This document shows positions 8,622 to 17,046 of a DNA stretch of 42,964 bases, piece by piece (position 1 is the stretch's first letter; each line of letters opens with the position of its first letter). The notes below the pieces were generated by a model. That model had not been told where the DNA came from. It did not search any database and was given only the letters and a program-made list of their open reading frames with translations. Source of the stretch: Bacteroidota bacterium (lineage in GTDB: Bacteria; Bacteroidota; Bacteroidia; CAILMK01; JAAYUY01). Location of the stretch: positions 1-42,964 of the forward strand of contig JABINZ010000287.1 of NCBI GenBank assembly GCA_018698135.1, in the 5' to 3' direction. A program made the position numbers and the translations under genes.

Positions 8622-9935
8622 ATGAAAATATTGAAATTGAAAAACACGCTACAATTAGCAGTTATTTTATCACTTGTATTATTCTCATATTCTTGTGACA
8701 AATCAACAGAAAAATTCACATATGTAGCCAATGTACCCATATACATGGATTACGATGAATTCAGAGCAACTGCAATAACATTTGAAGCACCAATGCCTCT
8801 GGAAAACACAGGTAAAATATATTTTAAGGGAGGAAAAATCTATGTCAATGAGTTATTTAAAGGAATTCACGTAATAGATAATTCAGATCCCACAGCTCCA
8901 AATAATATTGGATTTATTAGCATCCCTGGTAATGTTGATATTGCCATAAAAGGAAATATCCTTTATGTTGATAGCTATATTGACTTATTAGCCATTGATA
9001 TTAGTAATATCAACAATCCACAAGTTACAACCCGCTTAGAAAATGTTTTTGAACCATCTTTGCCACCTTTTGATGAAACTTTTCCTGTGGCACCTTTAGA
9101 TCATGATCAGGGTGTTGTAATTGATTGGAAAATTGAAAAGATAACTGAAAAAATTGATGTTACTGGAAACTATTATTATGGAGGTACACGTTGGTTATTT
9201 ACTGAAGTAGACGCACTTAGTGCTAACAGCCCAGGTAGTGGAACCAAAACATATTTTGTTCCAAATGCAGTTGGGGTAGCTGGTTCAATGGCTCGTTTTA
9301 TTATTTTTTCTGATTATTTGTACACTATCAATGCCGAGGATATCAAAGTCTTTAATATTTCAAATACTCCAGAACCACAGGAAGGTGCGTCTGTAGAAAC
9401 AGCACGTATTATTGAAACCTTATTTGTTTATAACGATAATTTGTTTGTTGGATCAACAACTGGAATGCTAATCTATAGTTTGGGAAATCCTGCAAATCCA
9501 ACTTATTTATCTATGCTTGATCATTTTAGATCATGTGATCCAGTTGTTGTGGAAGGCGATTATGCCTATGTAACCCTTAGAGCAGGAAGTGGTTGTGGTA
9601 GCAGTAATTCAAATCAGCTTGATGTGGTAAATATTGCCAATATTACCAGCCCATATTTGGTGAAAAGTTACTCTATGACGGGCCCTTACGGATTAGGCAT
9701 TGATAATGATGTGCTCTTTATTTGTGATGGAGATGATGGTCTTAAAGTGTTTGATGCAACTGATAAAACACGAATCAGCAATAATATGATCAAACATTTT
9801 CCTGCCATAAATGCATTTGATATTATTCCTTATAATAATTTAGCCATGATGATTGGCTCAGATGGTTTGTATCAGTATAACTACAGCGATCTTGATAACA
9901 TGGAATTATTAAGTGTAATTCCAATTGTAAAATAG
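8622..9935 (+). CDS. LVIVD-repeat lipoprotein
   Basis: Lipoprotein of 437 aa with lipobox SYSC (Cys25). It has repeated units of the form GKIYVNELFKGIHVIDNSDP, NILYVDSYIDLLAIDISN, DYLYTINAEDIKVFNISNTP and DVLFICDGDDGLKVFDATDK. These are LVIVD-type blades that pack into a beta-propeller. The role of the family is unknown; surface location follows from the lipobox. A Cys-rich loop (SCDPVV...GSGCGSSNSN) is inserted in the middle. It lies 4 bases upstream of the radical SAM gene and is probably co-transcribed with it. Confidence 0.85.
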   Translation: MKILKLKNTLQLAVILSLVLFSYSCDKSTEKFTYVANVPIYMDYDEFRATAITFEAPMPLENTGKIYFKGGKIYVNELFKGIHVIDNSDPTAPNNIGFISIPGNVDIAIKGNILYVDSYIDLLAIDISNINNPQVTTRLENVFEPSLPPFDETFPVAPLDHDQGVVIDWKIEKITEKIDVTGNYYYGGTRWLFTEVDALSANSPGSGTKTYFVPNAVGVAGSMARFIIFSDYLYTINAEDIKVFNISNTPEPQEGASVETARIIETLFVYNDNLFVGSTTGMLIYSLGNPANPTYLSMLDHFRSCDPVVVEGDYAYVTLRAGSGCGSSNSNQLDVVNIANITSPYLVKSYSMTGPYGLGIDNDVLFICDGDDGLKVFDATDKTRISNNMIKHFPAINAFDIIPYNNLAMMIGSDGLYQYNYSDLDNMELLSVIPIVK

Positions 9936-9939
9936 TTTT

Positions 9940-10830
9940 ATGAGGTTTTTACATCTTGGCTACGATATGCCTTTGTATAGGCCTCCCAGTGAGGCAAATT
10001 CCCTTATTTTACAGCTGACAATTGGTTGTTCCTGGAATAAATGTGCATTTTGCGAAATGTATAAGGCCAAAAAATTCAGGATAAGAACAGAGGAAGAAAT
10101 AGAGGAAGAAATAGAATTTCTGGCCACTTATGATACAGACGTTAGAAGAGTTTTCTTTGCCGATGGCAATGCAATGGTTCTGTCGGCAGACAAACTCCTT
10201 CGAATTATTGATAAGATTCATGCAAATTTCCCCAAAGTTCATAGAATCTCAGCCTATGCCTTACCAAAAGATATTCTGTCCAAATCAGAGGAAGATTTAA
10301 AAGCCCTTAAAGAGGCTGGATTGAATTTACTGTATGTGGGAATTGAATCGGGTGATGATGAATTATTAGAAAAAGTAAATAAGGGCGAAACCTATGAATC
10401 AACACTTATTAGTCTTTTAAAAGCTAAACAAGCAGGAATAAAACTCTCTTTAATGGTCATTAATGGTTTAGGTGGAAAAAAGTATTCATTCCAACATGCG
10501 CTTAATTCGGCAAAACTCATTAATGAAATCCAACCAGAATATGTTTCAACACTTGTATTAAGTTTTCCTACTGGAGAAAAAAAATATGCAGAACACTTCA
10601 ATGGAGATTATGAATCGATGACCAAAATTGATTTAATTCAGGAGATGGAGGTGTTTCTTGAGCATTCAGATTTGAATTGCTCAATTTTCAGATCTGATCA
10701 TGCATCAAATTATCTGGTATTGAAAGGAATATTGGGACGAGATAAAGGACGGCTTTTAATGCAAGTGAAAAAAGCAATTAGTAATCCTCATTTAGTTGAA
10801 TTGAAAGAAGAATGGCAATTGGGCTTTTAG
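9940..10830 (+). CDS. Radical SAM protein with CX4CX2C cluster motif
   Basis: Radical S-adenosylmethionine protein of 296 aa. The iron-sulfur cysteines are Cys30, Cys35 and Cys38 in GCSWNKCAFCEMY, spaced CX4CX2C rather than the usual CX3CX2C. This spacing recurs in a subgroup of Elp3/MiaB-like proteins of unknown function. The SAM-binding region includes VFFADGNAMVL and LYVGIESGDDELLEKVNKG. No auxiliary cluster or B12 domain is visible. It follows the LVIVD gene by 4 bases and converges, with a 4-base overlap, on the NAD(P)-binding protein gene. The substrate is unknown. Confidence 0.88.
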   Translation: MRFLHLGYDMPLYRPPSEANSLILQLTIGCSWNKCAFCEMYKAKKFRIRTEEEIEEEIEFLATYDTDVRRVFFADGNAMVLSADKLLRIIDKIHANFPKVHRISAYALPKDILSKSEEDLKALKEAGLNLLYVGIESGDDELLEKVNKGETYESTLISLLKAKQAGIKLSLMVINGLGGKKYSFQHALNSAKLINEIQPEYVSTLVLSFPTGEKKYAEHFNGDYESMTKIDLIQEMEVFLEHSDLNCSIFRSDHASNYLVLKGILGRDKGRLLMQVKKAISNPHLVELKEEWQLGF

Positions 10831-11489
10831 ATTTGTGTCATTTCAATAATCTTCTCGGATTCGATTATATTTTCATTTAAGCCTTTCTGTATTACTAAAT
10901 TCATAGCTTTGGCCACATCAGATGCCTGTACACCTCTGTATTTCCTAAGTTTTCCTCTTAAAGCAATCTTAAATGTTTGCATGAAAACTTTACCTAATTT
11001 TTCTCCAAATCTCTTTTCTCGCCTGCTTCCTAATAGTAGAGAAGGTCGTAAAAAATAATAGTGACTAAATCCAATTGTTTTTATTTTCTCTTCAACTTCT
11101 CCCTTGGTTCGTAAGTAGAAATTGGATGAATTCGAATTTGCCCCAAGTGATGAAATCAGGACAAGTCGTTTAACACCATTTTCATGAGCTAATGTGGCTA
11201 CTTTTACTGGCAATTCATAATCAACATATCTAAAAGCATCCTGGCTTCCAGCGGTTTTAATTGTTGTACCCAAACAAATAAAAATAACGTCACCTTTAAT
11301 TAGATGTGCGTATTTATCTATTTGGTCAAAATTAGTGACATGTTGTATGATTTTTGGGGAAGTGATGGGTAAGGCTTGTCTTAAAAATACTTCGGCTTTA
11401 GTCCAGTAATTATCGTCAATTAACAAATTAAGTAACTCGGTTCCAACCAATCCTGTTGAACCAAAAACAATGGCTGTATTTGAACTCAT
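10827..11489 (-). CDS. NAD(P)-binding atypical SDR protein
   Basis: Rossmann-fold protein of 220 aa. The nucleotide loop GSTGLVGTELL is near the N-terminus (about 9-19), and the ISSLGANSNSSNFYLRTKGEVEEKI block replaces the classical YxxxK, with a Tyr-Lys-like pair (Y...TKG). This is the pattern of the atypical SDRs of the NAD(P)H-binding/HTATIP2 type. The substrate is unknown. The 3' end overlaps the convergent radical SAM gene by 4 bases. Confidence 0.8.
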   Translation of the reverse strand: MSSNTAIVFGSTGLVGTELLNLLIDDNYWTKAEVFLRQALPITSPKIIQHVTNFDQIDKYAHLIKGDVIFICLGTTIKTAGSQDAFRYVDYELPVKVATLAHENGVKRLVLISSLGANSNSSNFYLRTKGEVEEKIKTIGFSHYYFLRPSLLLGSRREKRFGEKLGKVFMQTFKIALRGKLRKYRGVQASDVAKAMNLVIQKGLNENIIESEKIIEMTQI

Positions 11490-11647
11490 TTATTAATTGT
11501 ATATCAACAATATTTACATAAAAACGAAGTTGTAAAATTAGCAATATTAAGGTTAACGAGTAGCATCAATAAACTAATTTTATGATTTACCCCATTTGCT
11601 TGAAATATTGATTTGTAGAATCACTTAAGCTTTTAATCAAATAAAAG

Positions 11648-11655
11648 TATTTTTG
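11648..11655 (+). promoter_or_regulatory. Probable -7 box of the HMG-CoA reductase gene
   Basis: TATTTTTG matches TAnnTTTG and ends 12 nt before the ATG at 11668. Given the usual distance to the transcript start, the leader would be very short. The second ATG at 11677 would then give a more comfortable leader and may be the real start. Confidence 0.5.
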
Positions 11656-11667
11656 TAAAACTAAAAG

Positions 11668-12999
11668 ATGGTAAAAATGGCAAAGTCAAAACTAATTTCT
11701 GGTTTCTCCAAACAGACAAAAAATGATAAAATTGAATTGATTGCACAGAATTTTACTAATCCAGTCGAAACCATAAAGGAGTATAAATCATTTTGGCATA
11801 ATGACGCTGAAATTCAAAAATTACTTGACGAGTTTAGTGAAAACACTATTTCGAATTTCTATTTCCCCTATGGCATCGCGCCAAATTTTGTCATCAATGG
11901 TAAGAATTATATTCTGCCCATGGTTATCGAAGAAAGCTCAGTAGTTGCAGCAGCAGCAAATAGTGCTAAGTTTTGGTCGACAAGAGGTGGCTTTCATGCA
12001 AAAGTAGTTTCATCTGTAAAAATTGGTCAGGTTCATTTTACATGGAAGGGTAATCTTGAAAAATTACAACTCCATTTTGAGGAAATGAAGCAAAGGATGA
12101 TTAAAAACGCCAAGCCAATAACAGCTAAAATGGAAGCACGTGGTGGTGGAATAGTAGATATTGAATTGGTCGATATGACCCATGAAATTGATGACTACTA
12201 CCAGCTTAAAGCTTCATTCGAAACAGTGGATTCAATGGGAGCTAATTTTATTAATTCCTGTCTAGAGGATTTTGCCATGACATTGCGCTCTTTTCTTTAT
12301 AATATGCCCTATTTTGAAGGAAGTGACAAAGACTGCACGGTTATCATGTCCATATTATCGAATTATACACCAGATTGTTTGGTACAAGCATGGGTTGAAT
12401 GTGATCTAGAAGATTTGGGCCCTTTTGATGATGGGCAATCTGTTGATGACTTTGTTATGAAGTTTGAGCAAGCGATTAAAATTGCTAAAGTTGATACATT
12501 TAGAGCTACTACACATAATAAAGGAATATTTAATGGAATTGATGCAGTTGTATTAGCAACTGGAAACGATTTCAGAGCAGTTGAAGCAGCTGGACATACA
12601 TTTGCTTCGAGAGATGGAAAATATAGAAGTTTGACTGATGTTACTATTGAGAATGGTCGATTTAAATATATGTTGACAACTCCGATGGCCATAGGAACAG
12701 TTGGCGGTTTAACATCACTACATCCATTGGCAAAATTAAGCTTGGAGTTGTTAGGTCGTCCGGGAGGAAAAGAACTAATGATGATTGCAGCCACTTCTGG
12801 ATTGGCAAATAATTTTGGAGCAGTAACCACATTGGTCACAAAAGGAATTCAGAAAGGGCACATGAAAATGCATTTGCTAAATATATTGAATAGCTATAAT
12901 GCTACGGATACTGAAAAACAGCAAACAGTTGATTATTTCAAAGACAAAAAGGTAAGTTTTAATGCTGTAAGAGAATATCTTGATCAATTAAGAAAATAA
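11668..12999 (+). CDS. mvaA: Hydroxymethylglutaryl-CoA reductase
   Basis: HMG-CoA reductase, 443 aa, which makes (or in degradative enzymes consumes) mevalonate. The catalytic set is complete: Glu88-Glu89 in PMVIEESSVVAAA, Lys285 in THNKGIFNGIDAVVLATGND, Asp301 in that same block and His398 in KGHMKMH. Length and the HNKGI...GNDFRA layout fit the soluble bacterial (class II) enzyme, without membrane segments. The cofactor (NADH or NADPH) is not decided. The next mevalonate gene begins in the -1 frame around this stop codon; the last sense codon AAA is preceded by another A, so the sequence reads AAAATAA. Biosynthetic use is inferred from the neighbouring pathway genes. Met4 at 11677 is a possible alternative start. 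Confidence 0.94.
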   Translation: MVKMAKSKLISGFSKQTKNDKIELIAQNFTNPVETIKEYKSFWHNDAEIQKLLDEFSENTISNFYFPYGIAPNFVINGKNYILPMVIEESSVVAAAANSAKFWSTRGGFHAKVVSSVKIGQVHFTWKGNLEKLQLHFEEMKQRMIKNAKPITAKMEARGGGIVDIELVDMTHEIDDYYQLKASFETVDSMGANFINSCLEDFAMTLRSFLYNMPYFEGSDKDCTVIMSILSNYTPDCLVQAWVECDLEDLGPFDDGQSVDDFVMKFEQAIKIAKVDTFRATTHNKGIFNGIDAVVLATGNDFRAVEAAGHTFASRDGKYRSLTDVTIENGRFKYMLTTPMAIGTVGGLTSLHPLAKLSLELLGRPGGKELMMIAATSGLANNFGAVTTLVTKGIQKGHMKMHLLNILNSYNATDTEKQQTVDYFKDKKVSFNAVREYLDQLRK

Positions 13000-13916
13000 T
13001 CATCGAAACTTATTATTCAAACGGGAAATTATTATTCACTGGTGAATATCTGGTGTTAAGAGGAGCAAAAAGTTTAGCTGTTCCTGTTAAGTTTGGTCAA
13101 TCTTTACAAATCGAACGTATTGATGAGCAAAATGTTCTTTATTGGCAAAGTAAAGAATTCGGCAAAACATGGTTTGAAGCCAAAATCAAACTGGATTCTT
13201 TTCTAATCGAACATACAAGTGATGATACAATTGGATCGAAACTATTGTCCGTTTTAAAGGAGGCTAGAAATTTAAATTCATCATTTTTGAGTGACGGGAG
13301 AGCTTTTAAGTGCGAAACGAATTTGAATTTTAATAGAAAATGGGGATTGGGCTCCAGCTCAACATTGCTTTCCTTAATTGCAGAATGGTCAAAATGCGAT
13401 GTATATGAATTGCTGAAAAATACTTTTGGAGGATCTGGATATGATGTTGCCTGTGCACAAAGTGCTGGCCCATTAACATATCAAATAGTAAATAATATGG
13501 CAGTCGTTAATCAAATTAATTTTAAGCCTGATTTTAGAAAGAATATCTGTTTCGTTTTTTTAGGAAAGAAACAACAAACAGATCAGGAAATTAAAAGGTT
13601 TAATTCTGAATCAATTATTAGCAAGTTTGAAGTAGAACAAATAAGCAATTTAACAAACGATATTATCAATGCGTATAGTCAGGGAGATTTTAATGAAAGT
13701 TTGACTAAACATGAGAAAATCACGGCTTCTGTTATAAAAAGAATCCCAATTAAAGATGAGCGATTTGCAGACTTCAATGGTGAAATTAAATCATTGGGTG
13801 CATGGGGTGGTGATTTTATTATGGTCTCTTCTCTCATGAACAGAGAAGAAACAATGGCTTATTTCGAATCTAAAGGTTTATCAACTATACTGAGCTATGA
13901 TGATATGGTTTTGTAA
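12987..13916 (+). CDS. GYDIA-type GHMP kinase, non-AUG start
   Basis: GHMP-superfamily small-molecule kinase. Its GGSGYDVACAQSAGP block is the signature of the GYDIA family found in Bacteroidota mevalonate loci. WGLGSSSTLL is the ATP-binding motif 2. The first in-frame GTG, at 13053, would cut off the family's conserved N-terminus: the codons just before it read YYSNGKLLFTGEYL, a typical GHMP motif 1. No ATG, GTG or TTG exists between 13053 and an in-frame TGA at 12981. Candidate starts are ATT 12987 (used here, 309 aa), ATA 12996 or ATC 12999, all around the HMG-CoA reductase stop (12997-12999), which lies in the +1 frame relative to this gene. A -1 slip at AAAATAA is the other option. The substrate is inferred to be phosphomevalonate, because no classical phosphomevalonate kinase is present. 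Confidence 0.8.
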   Translation: MKKIIIETYYSNGKLLFTGEYLVLRGAKSLAVPVKFGQSLQIERIDEQNVLYWQSKEFGKTWFEAKIKLDSFLIEHTSDDTIGSKLLSVLKEARNLNSSFLSDGRAFKCETNLNFNRKWGLGSSSTLLSLIAEWSKCDVYELLKNTFGGSGYDVACAQSAGPLTYQIVNNMAVVNQINFKPDFRKNICFVFLGKKQQTDQEIKRFNSESIISKFEVEQISNLTNDIINAYSQGDFNESLTKHEKITASVIKRIPIKDERFADFNGEIKSLGAWGGDFIMVSSLMNREETMAYFESKGLSTILSYDDMVL

Positions 13917-13921
13917 ACGAA

Positions 13922-14344
13922 CTATTCTTCAGTTGCTTTTCTTCCCTTATGAATATATTTATTTACTTTTCGCAATAAAACATCCCTTTTAATTGGCTTT
14001 GTAATCAAGTCATCACAACCAGCATCTAAAACTAAGTGCTTATTATTGTGATATACATAAGCTGTTTGCGCAACAATAGGTAAATCAGGTCTTAATTTCC
14101 GGATGATTCGTGTCGTTTCATAACCATCAATGCCGGGTAAACGAATATCCATTAAAACAAGGTCAATGTTCTCGTGTTCCTTACACAGCTCAATTCCTGT
14201 TTCTCCATCCATTGCCCATAAAACTTGTGCATAAGTTCTTCTTAAAATACTATCAATGATCATATGATTGGTTTCCATGTCCTCTACCACAAGAATCATT
14301 TTTCCCATAAAATCATATTGCTTCTTTTTCTTATCCTCTACCAT
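13922..14344 (-). CDS. Receiver-only response regulator 1
   Basis: Single CheY-like receiver domain of 140 aa with no output domain. The acidic pocket is Glu21-Asp22, the phospho-acceptor Asp66 (LVLMDIRLPG), the switch Thr94 (AQTAY) and Lys116 (TKPIK). All are intact, so it can probably be phosphorylated. A short basic stretch (KKKK) precedes the domain. It is one of two adjacent paralogues, with an intergenic gap of 15 bases, and no histidine kinase is next to them. It ends 6 bases from the stop of the convergent GYDIA kinase. Partners are unknown; it could relay to a kinase or pole protein. Confidence 0.9.
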   Translation of the reverse strand: MVEDKKKKQYDFMGKMILVVEDMETNHMIIDSILRRTYAQVLWAMDGETGIELCKEHENIDLVLMDIRLPGIDGYETTRIIRKLRPDLPIVAQTAYVYHNNKHLVLDAGCDDLITKPIKRDVLLRKVNKYIHKGRKATEE

Positions 14345-14359
14345 TTGATCGATTATTTT

Positions 14360-14791
14360 CTATTTTGTATCGATATATTTCGAAATCTTTTTGAGAAGAA
14401 TTTCTTTTTTAATTGGTTTGGTAATCAGGTCATTACAACCAACTTCAATGACTTTGTGTTTTTCCTCTTCCATTACATAAGCGGTTTGCGCAACAATAGG
14501 TAATTCAGGTCTGAATTTACGAATTGCCTGGGTTGCTTCATAACCATTCATCTTAGGAAGACGGATGTCCATTAAAACGATATCAATATCTTCATTTTCT
14601 TCACACATTTCAACAGCTTGCTTGCCATCCATTGCCCACATTAATCGAGCACTGGTAGGACGTAACATCAGGTCGATGAGCATGTGGTTCGTTCTTTCAT
14701 CTTCAACAATGAGTATAAACTTATTTAGCCAGCGGTATTTGCGACCTGAATCCGATATTTTTTTCTTTTTTCTTTTTTTTAGTTCAACCAT
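14360..14791 (-). CDS. Receiver-only response regulator 2
   Basis: Second CheY-like receiver protein, 143 aa from the ATG at 14791. The longer frame starting with TTG at 14812 is less likely, because MVELKKRKKKK lines up with the start of the neighbouring paralogue (MVEDKKKK). The phospho-acceptor Asp is in IVLMDIRLPK, the switch Thr in VAQTAY and the Lys in TKPIK, all as in its neighbour. The pair is clearly a tandem duplication: the blocks LMDIRLP, PIVAQTAYV and DLITKPIK are shared. No DNA-binding or enzymatic domain is attached. It is divergent from mvaD, with about 180 bases between them. Confidence 0.9.
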   Translation of the reverse strand: MVELKKRKKKKISDSGRKYRWLNKFILIVEDERTNHMLIDLMLRPTSARLMWAMDGKQAVEMCEENEDIDIVLMDIRLPKMNGYEATQAIRKFRPELPIVAQTAYVMEEEKHKVIEVGCNDLITKPIKKEILLKKISKYIDTK

Positions 14792-14919
14792 GATATACAC
14801 TTTAATCCTCAAAAAAGAAGGGATTATTGACTTTATTTAACTAATTCTCGTGCTTCTAAAATAAGGTTTTTTAAAATAACAAATAATAATAATATGAACA
14901 ATTCTGAATTTATGTTGCT

Positions 14920-14949
14920 TTTGGTATTTCGATTATAAGTTTAACTTTG
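14920..14949 (+). promoter_or_regulatory. Bacteroidota-type promoter of the mvaD-mvk-MBL block
   Basis: TTTG at 14920-14923 and TAACTTTG at 14942-14949 match the -33 and -7 elements, 18 bases apart. The -7 box ends 20 bases before the TTG start of mvaD. This is one of the best promoter matches in the window and supports independent transcription of the second mevalonate block. Confidence 0.65.
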
Positions 14950-14969
14950 CAGAGAAAAAACAGCTAAAA

Positions 14970-16049
14970 TTGTATTCAAATCCAGAATTAGTATTGAAAG
15001 GAGCTTTTTTAGAGAGTTCTATTTGTTGGCAAAGCCCATCCAATATTGCTTTGATAAAATATTGGGGAAAATACGGTATACAACTGCCTCAAAATCCTTC
15101 ATTAAGTATTACCCTAAATAATGCAGTAACCAAAACGAAAGTTACCTATGCTTATTCTACTACAGGTAAAATTGAAACACAGCTTGTTTTTAATGATGGA
15201 GAAGCGCCACTGTTTCATGAAAAAATTAATGTTTTTCTAAAATCGATTCTACCAATTTTTCCATTTTTAAGTCAATTGAAGATGACTATTGAGTCAAGCA
15301 ATACATTTCCTCATTCCGCTGGAATTGCTTCTTCAGCATCAGCCATGAGTGCATTGGCTTTATGTTTATGTTCAATAGAGAATAAGTTGTTTAGTTCATT
15401 ATCCAATGCTAGTGATTTTTTTAATAAAGCAAGTTATGTAGCCCGATTAGGTTCAGGGAGTGCTTCCCGATCTGTTTATGGAGGACTGGTGCTTTGGGGA
15501 AAATATGATGAAATCAATGAAAGCTCCAATGAGTTTGCAGTTCCATTAAGGGAAAATATACATCCCAATTTTGCAACTTTACATGATGCAATTTTAATAG
15601 TTTCTGATCAGGAAAAGAAAGTTTCCAGCACAAAGGGGCATAGTTTAATGCATGGCCATCCGTTTGAAAAAGCTCGATTTGAACAAGCAAGAGCAAATAT
15701 GAAGGTATTATTAAGTGCTTTGAAAGATGGAGATATACCTCAATTTATTGAAGTAGTTGAAAATGAAGCACTGAGTTTGCATGCCATGATGATGACTTCC
15801 AAGGAGTCGTTTTTATTAATGGAGCCTGCAACTATCCACATTATCGACAAAATCAGATTTTTCCGTAAAGAAAATAAAGTCGATATTTGCTTTACACTTG
15901 ATGCAGGGCCGAATATACACTTGATTTACAGTGAAAAGGATAAACATCATGTGAAGGGATTTATTAAGAATGACCTACTCAAAAATGGTCTAATAAAAAA
16001 TTGGATTGATGATTGTGTTGGTGATGGTCCTAAAATAATAAAGGAATAA
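14970..16049 (+). CDS. mvaD: Diphosphomevalonate decarboxylase
   Basis: Mevalonate 5-diphosphate decarboxylase, 359 aa, converting mevalonate diphosphate to isopentenyl diphosphate with ATP. Motifs: SPSNIALIKYWGK (22-34, substrate binding), PHSAGIASSASA (114-125, ATP loop), RLGSGSASRSVYGG, and the catalytic Asp in TLDAGPNIHLIY near the C-terminus. The start is TTG at 14970, chosen because a good promoter ends just upstream and the SPSNIALIKYWGK motif sits at the normal distance. The stop overlaps the ATG of the mevalonate kinase by one base. Confidence 0.95.
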   Translation: MYSNPELVLKGAFLESSICWQSPSNIALIKYWGKYGIQLPQNPSLSITLNNAVTKTKVTYAYSTTGKIETQLVFNDGEAPLFHEKINVFLKSILPIFPFLSQLKMTIESSNTFPHSAGIASSASAMSALALCLCSIENKLFSSLSNASDFFNKASYVARLGSGSASRSVYGGLVLWGKYDEINESSNEFAVPLRENIHPNFATLHDAILIVSDQEKKVSSTKGHSLMHGHPFEKARFEQARANMKVLLSALKDGDIPQFIEVVENEALSLHAMMMTSKESFLLMEPATIHIIDKIRFFRKENKVDICFTLDAGPNIHLIYSEKDKHHVKGFIKNDLLKNGLIKNWIDDCVGDGPKIIKE

Positions 16050-17038
16050 TGAATTATAAGGTAGGTAAAGAATTTCATGCGAAGATTATGCTGTTTGGAG
16101 AATATGGCGTAATCTGTAATTCGATGGGATTGACTATACCTTATCAGGAGTTTAAAGGTCGCTTGAATTTTAAAGAAAATGTTCCTGAAAAAATTCATGA
16201 ATTTGCAATTAACTCAAACAAAAGCATACGGAATTTCTTTTCATATCTTAAAAAACTTCACGATAAAAAGCAGTTAAAGTTTACTTTGAATACAGAGCTT
16301 TTTGAAGAAGAAATAAAGGAAGGATTGTTTTTTGAATCCAGTATTCCTCAAGGTTTTGGTATTGGGAGTTCAGGTGCATTAGTGGCTGCTTTATACGATC
16401 GTTATGCGCTAGATCGAATTAACAACAGAAAGAATATAAATCCACTAAGGATTAAGAAATTAAAAGATGTTCTTGCCCAGATGGAGTCTTATTTTCATGG
16501 GAAATCCTCAGGATTGGATCCTTTGAATTGCTATATGAAACAGCCATTGCTGATTCAATCGAATAAAGAAATTGATAAAGTTGGACTCGATATGGCATCC
16601 AAACAAAAAGGGATGTTCTTAATCGACACGGGTACAATAGGAGAAACGGAACCTTTGGTTAATTATTTTATGGAACAATGTCAGAACGATGTTTTCTTTA
16701 AAGGACTACAAACCGAAATGATTCCTTCCAGCGATCGTTGTATTAAATCCTTTATTAAAGGTGAGGTCAGAGAATTTTATAAGAATATCAAAGAATTATC
16801 CAAATATTTATTAGTCAATTTTGCGCCGATGATTCCTGAACCTTTCAGGGATGTGTGGAAAAAAGGACTTGAAACCAGTGTCTTCTATCTCAAACTTTGT
16901 GGTTCAGGAGGTGGTGGATACTTGATTGGTTTTGCTGAAGATCTAGAATATGCCAGGAAAATGCTGGAAGAGTTGGATGTGAAAATCATTCCTTTGTATC
17001 AAATGGCTGAGCAAACAGACACTAAACAATCGAAATAA
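16049..17038 (+). CDS. mvk: Mevalonate kinase
   Basis: GHMP-family kinase of 329 aa that phosphorylates mevalonate. Motif 1 is HAKIMLFGEYGVI (10-22), motif 2 is IPQGFGIGSSGALVAALY, and the third motif is CGSGGGGYLIGF. The catalytic-base region reads FHGKSSGLDPLN. The N-terminus and motif 1 (GEYGVI) are those of mevalonate kinases rather than the GYDIA family. It is translationally coupled to mvaD (TAATG overlap) and followed after 8 bases by a metallo-beta-lactamase-fold gene. Mevalonate specificity rests on family features and context. Confidence 0.88.
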   Translation: MNYKVGKEFHAKIMLFGEYGVICNSMGLTIPYQEFKGRLNFKENVPEKIHEFAINSNKSIRNFFSYLKKLHDKKQLKFTLNTELFEEEIKEGLFFESSIPQGFGIGSSGALVAALYDRYALDRINNRKNINPLRIKKLKDVLAQMESYFHGKSSGLDPLNCYMKQPLLIQSNKEIDKVGLDMASKQKGMFLIDTGTIGETEPLVNYFMEQCQNDVFFKGLQTEMIPSSDRCIKSFIKGEVREFYKNIKELSKYLLVNFAPMIPEPFRDVWKKGLETSVFYLKLCGSGGGGYLIGFAEDLEYARKMLEELDVKIIPLYQMAEQTDTKQSK

Positions 17039-17046
17039 CACCCAAA

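Noticed and set aside
12363-12839. 158-codon minus-strand ORF inside HMG-CoA reductase
   Set aside because: It lies entirely within a gene with all catalytic residues, and its composition is that of an antisense frame.
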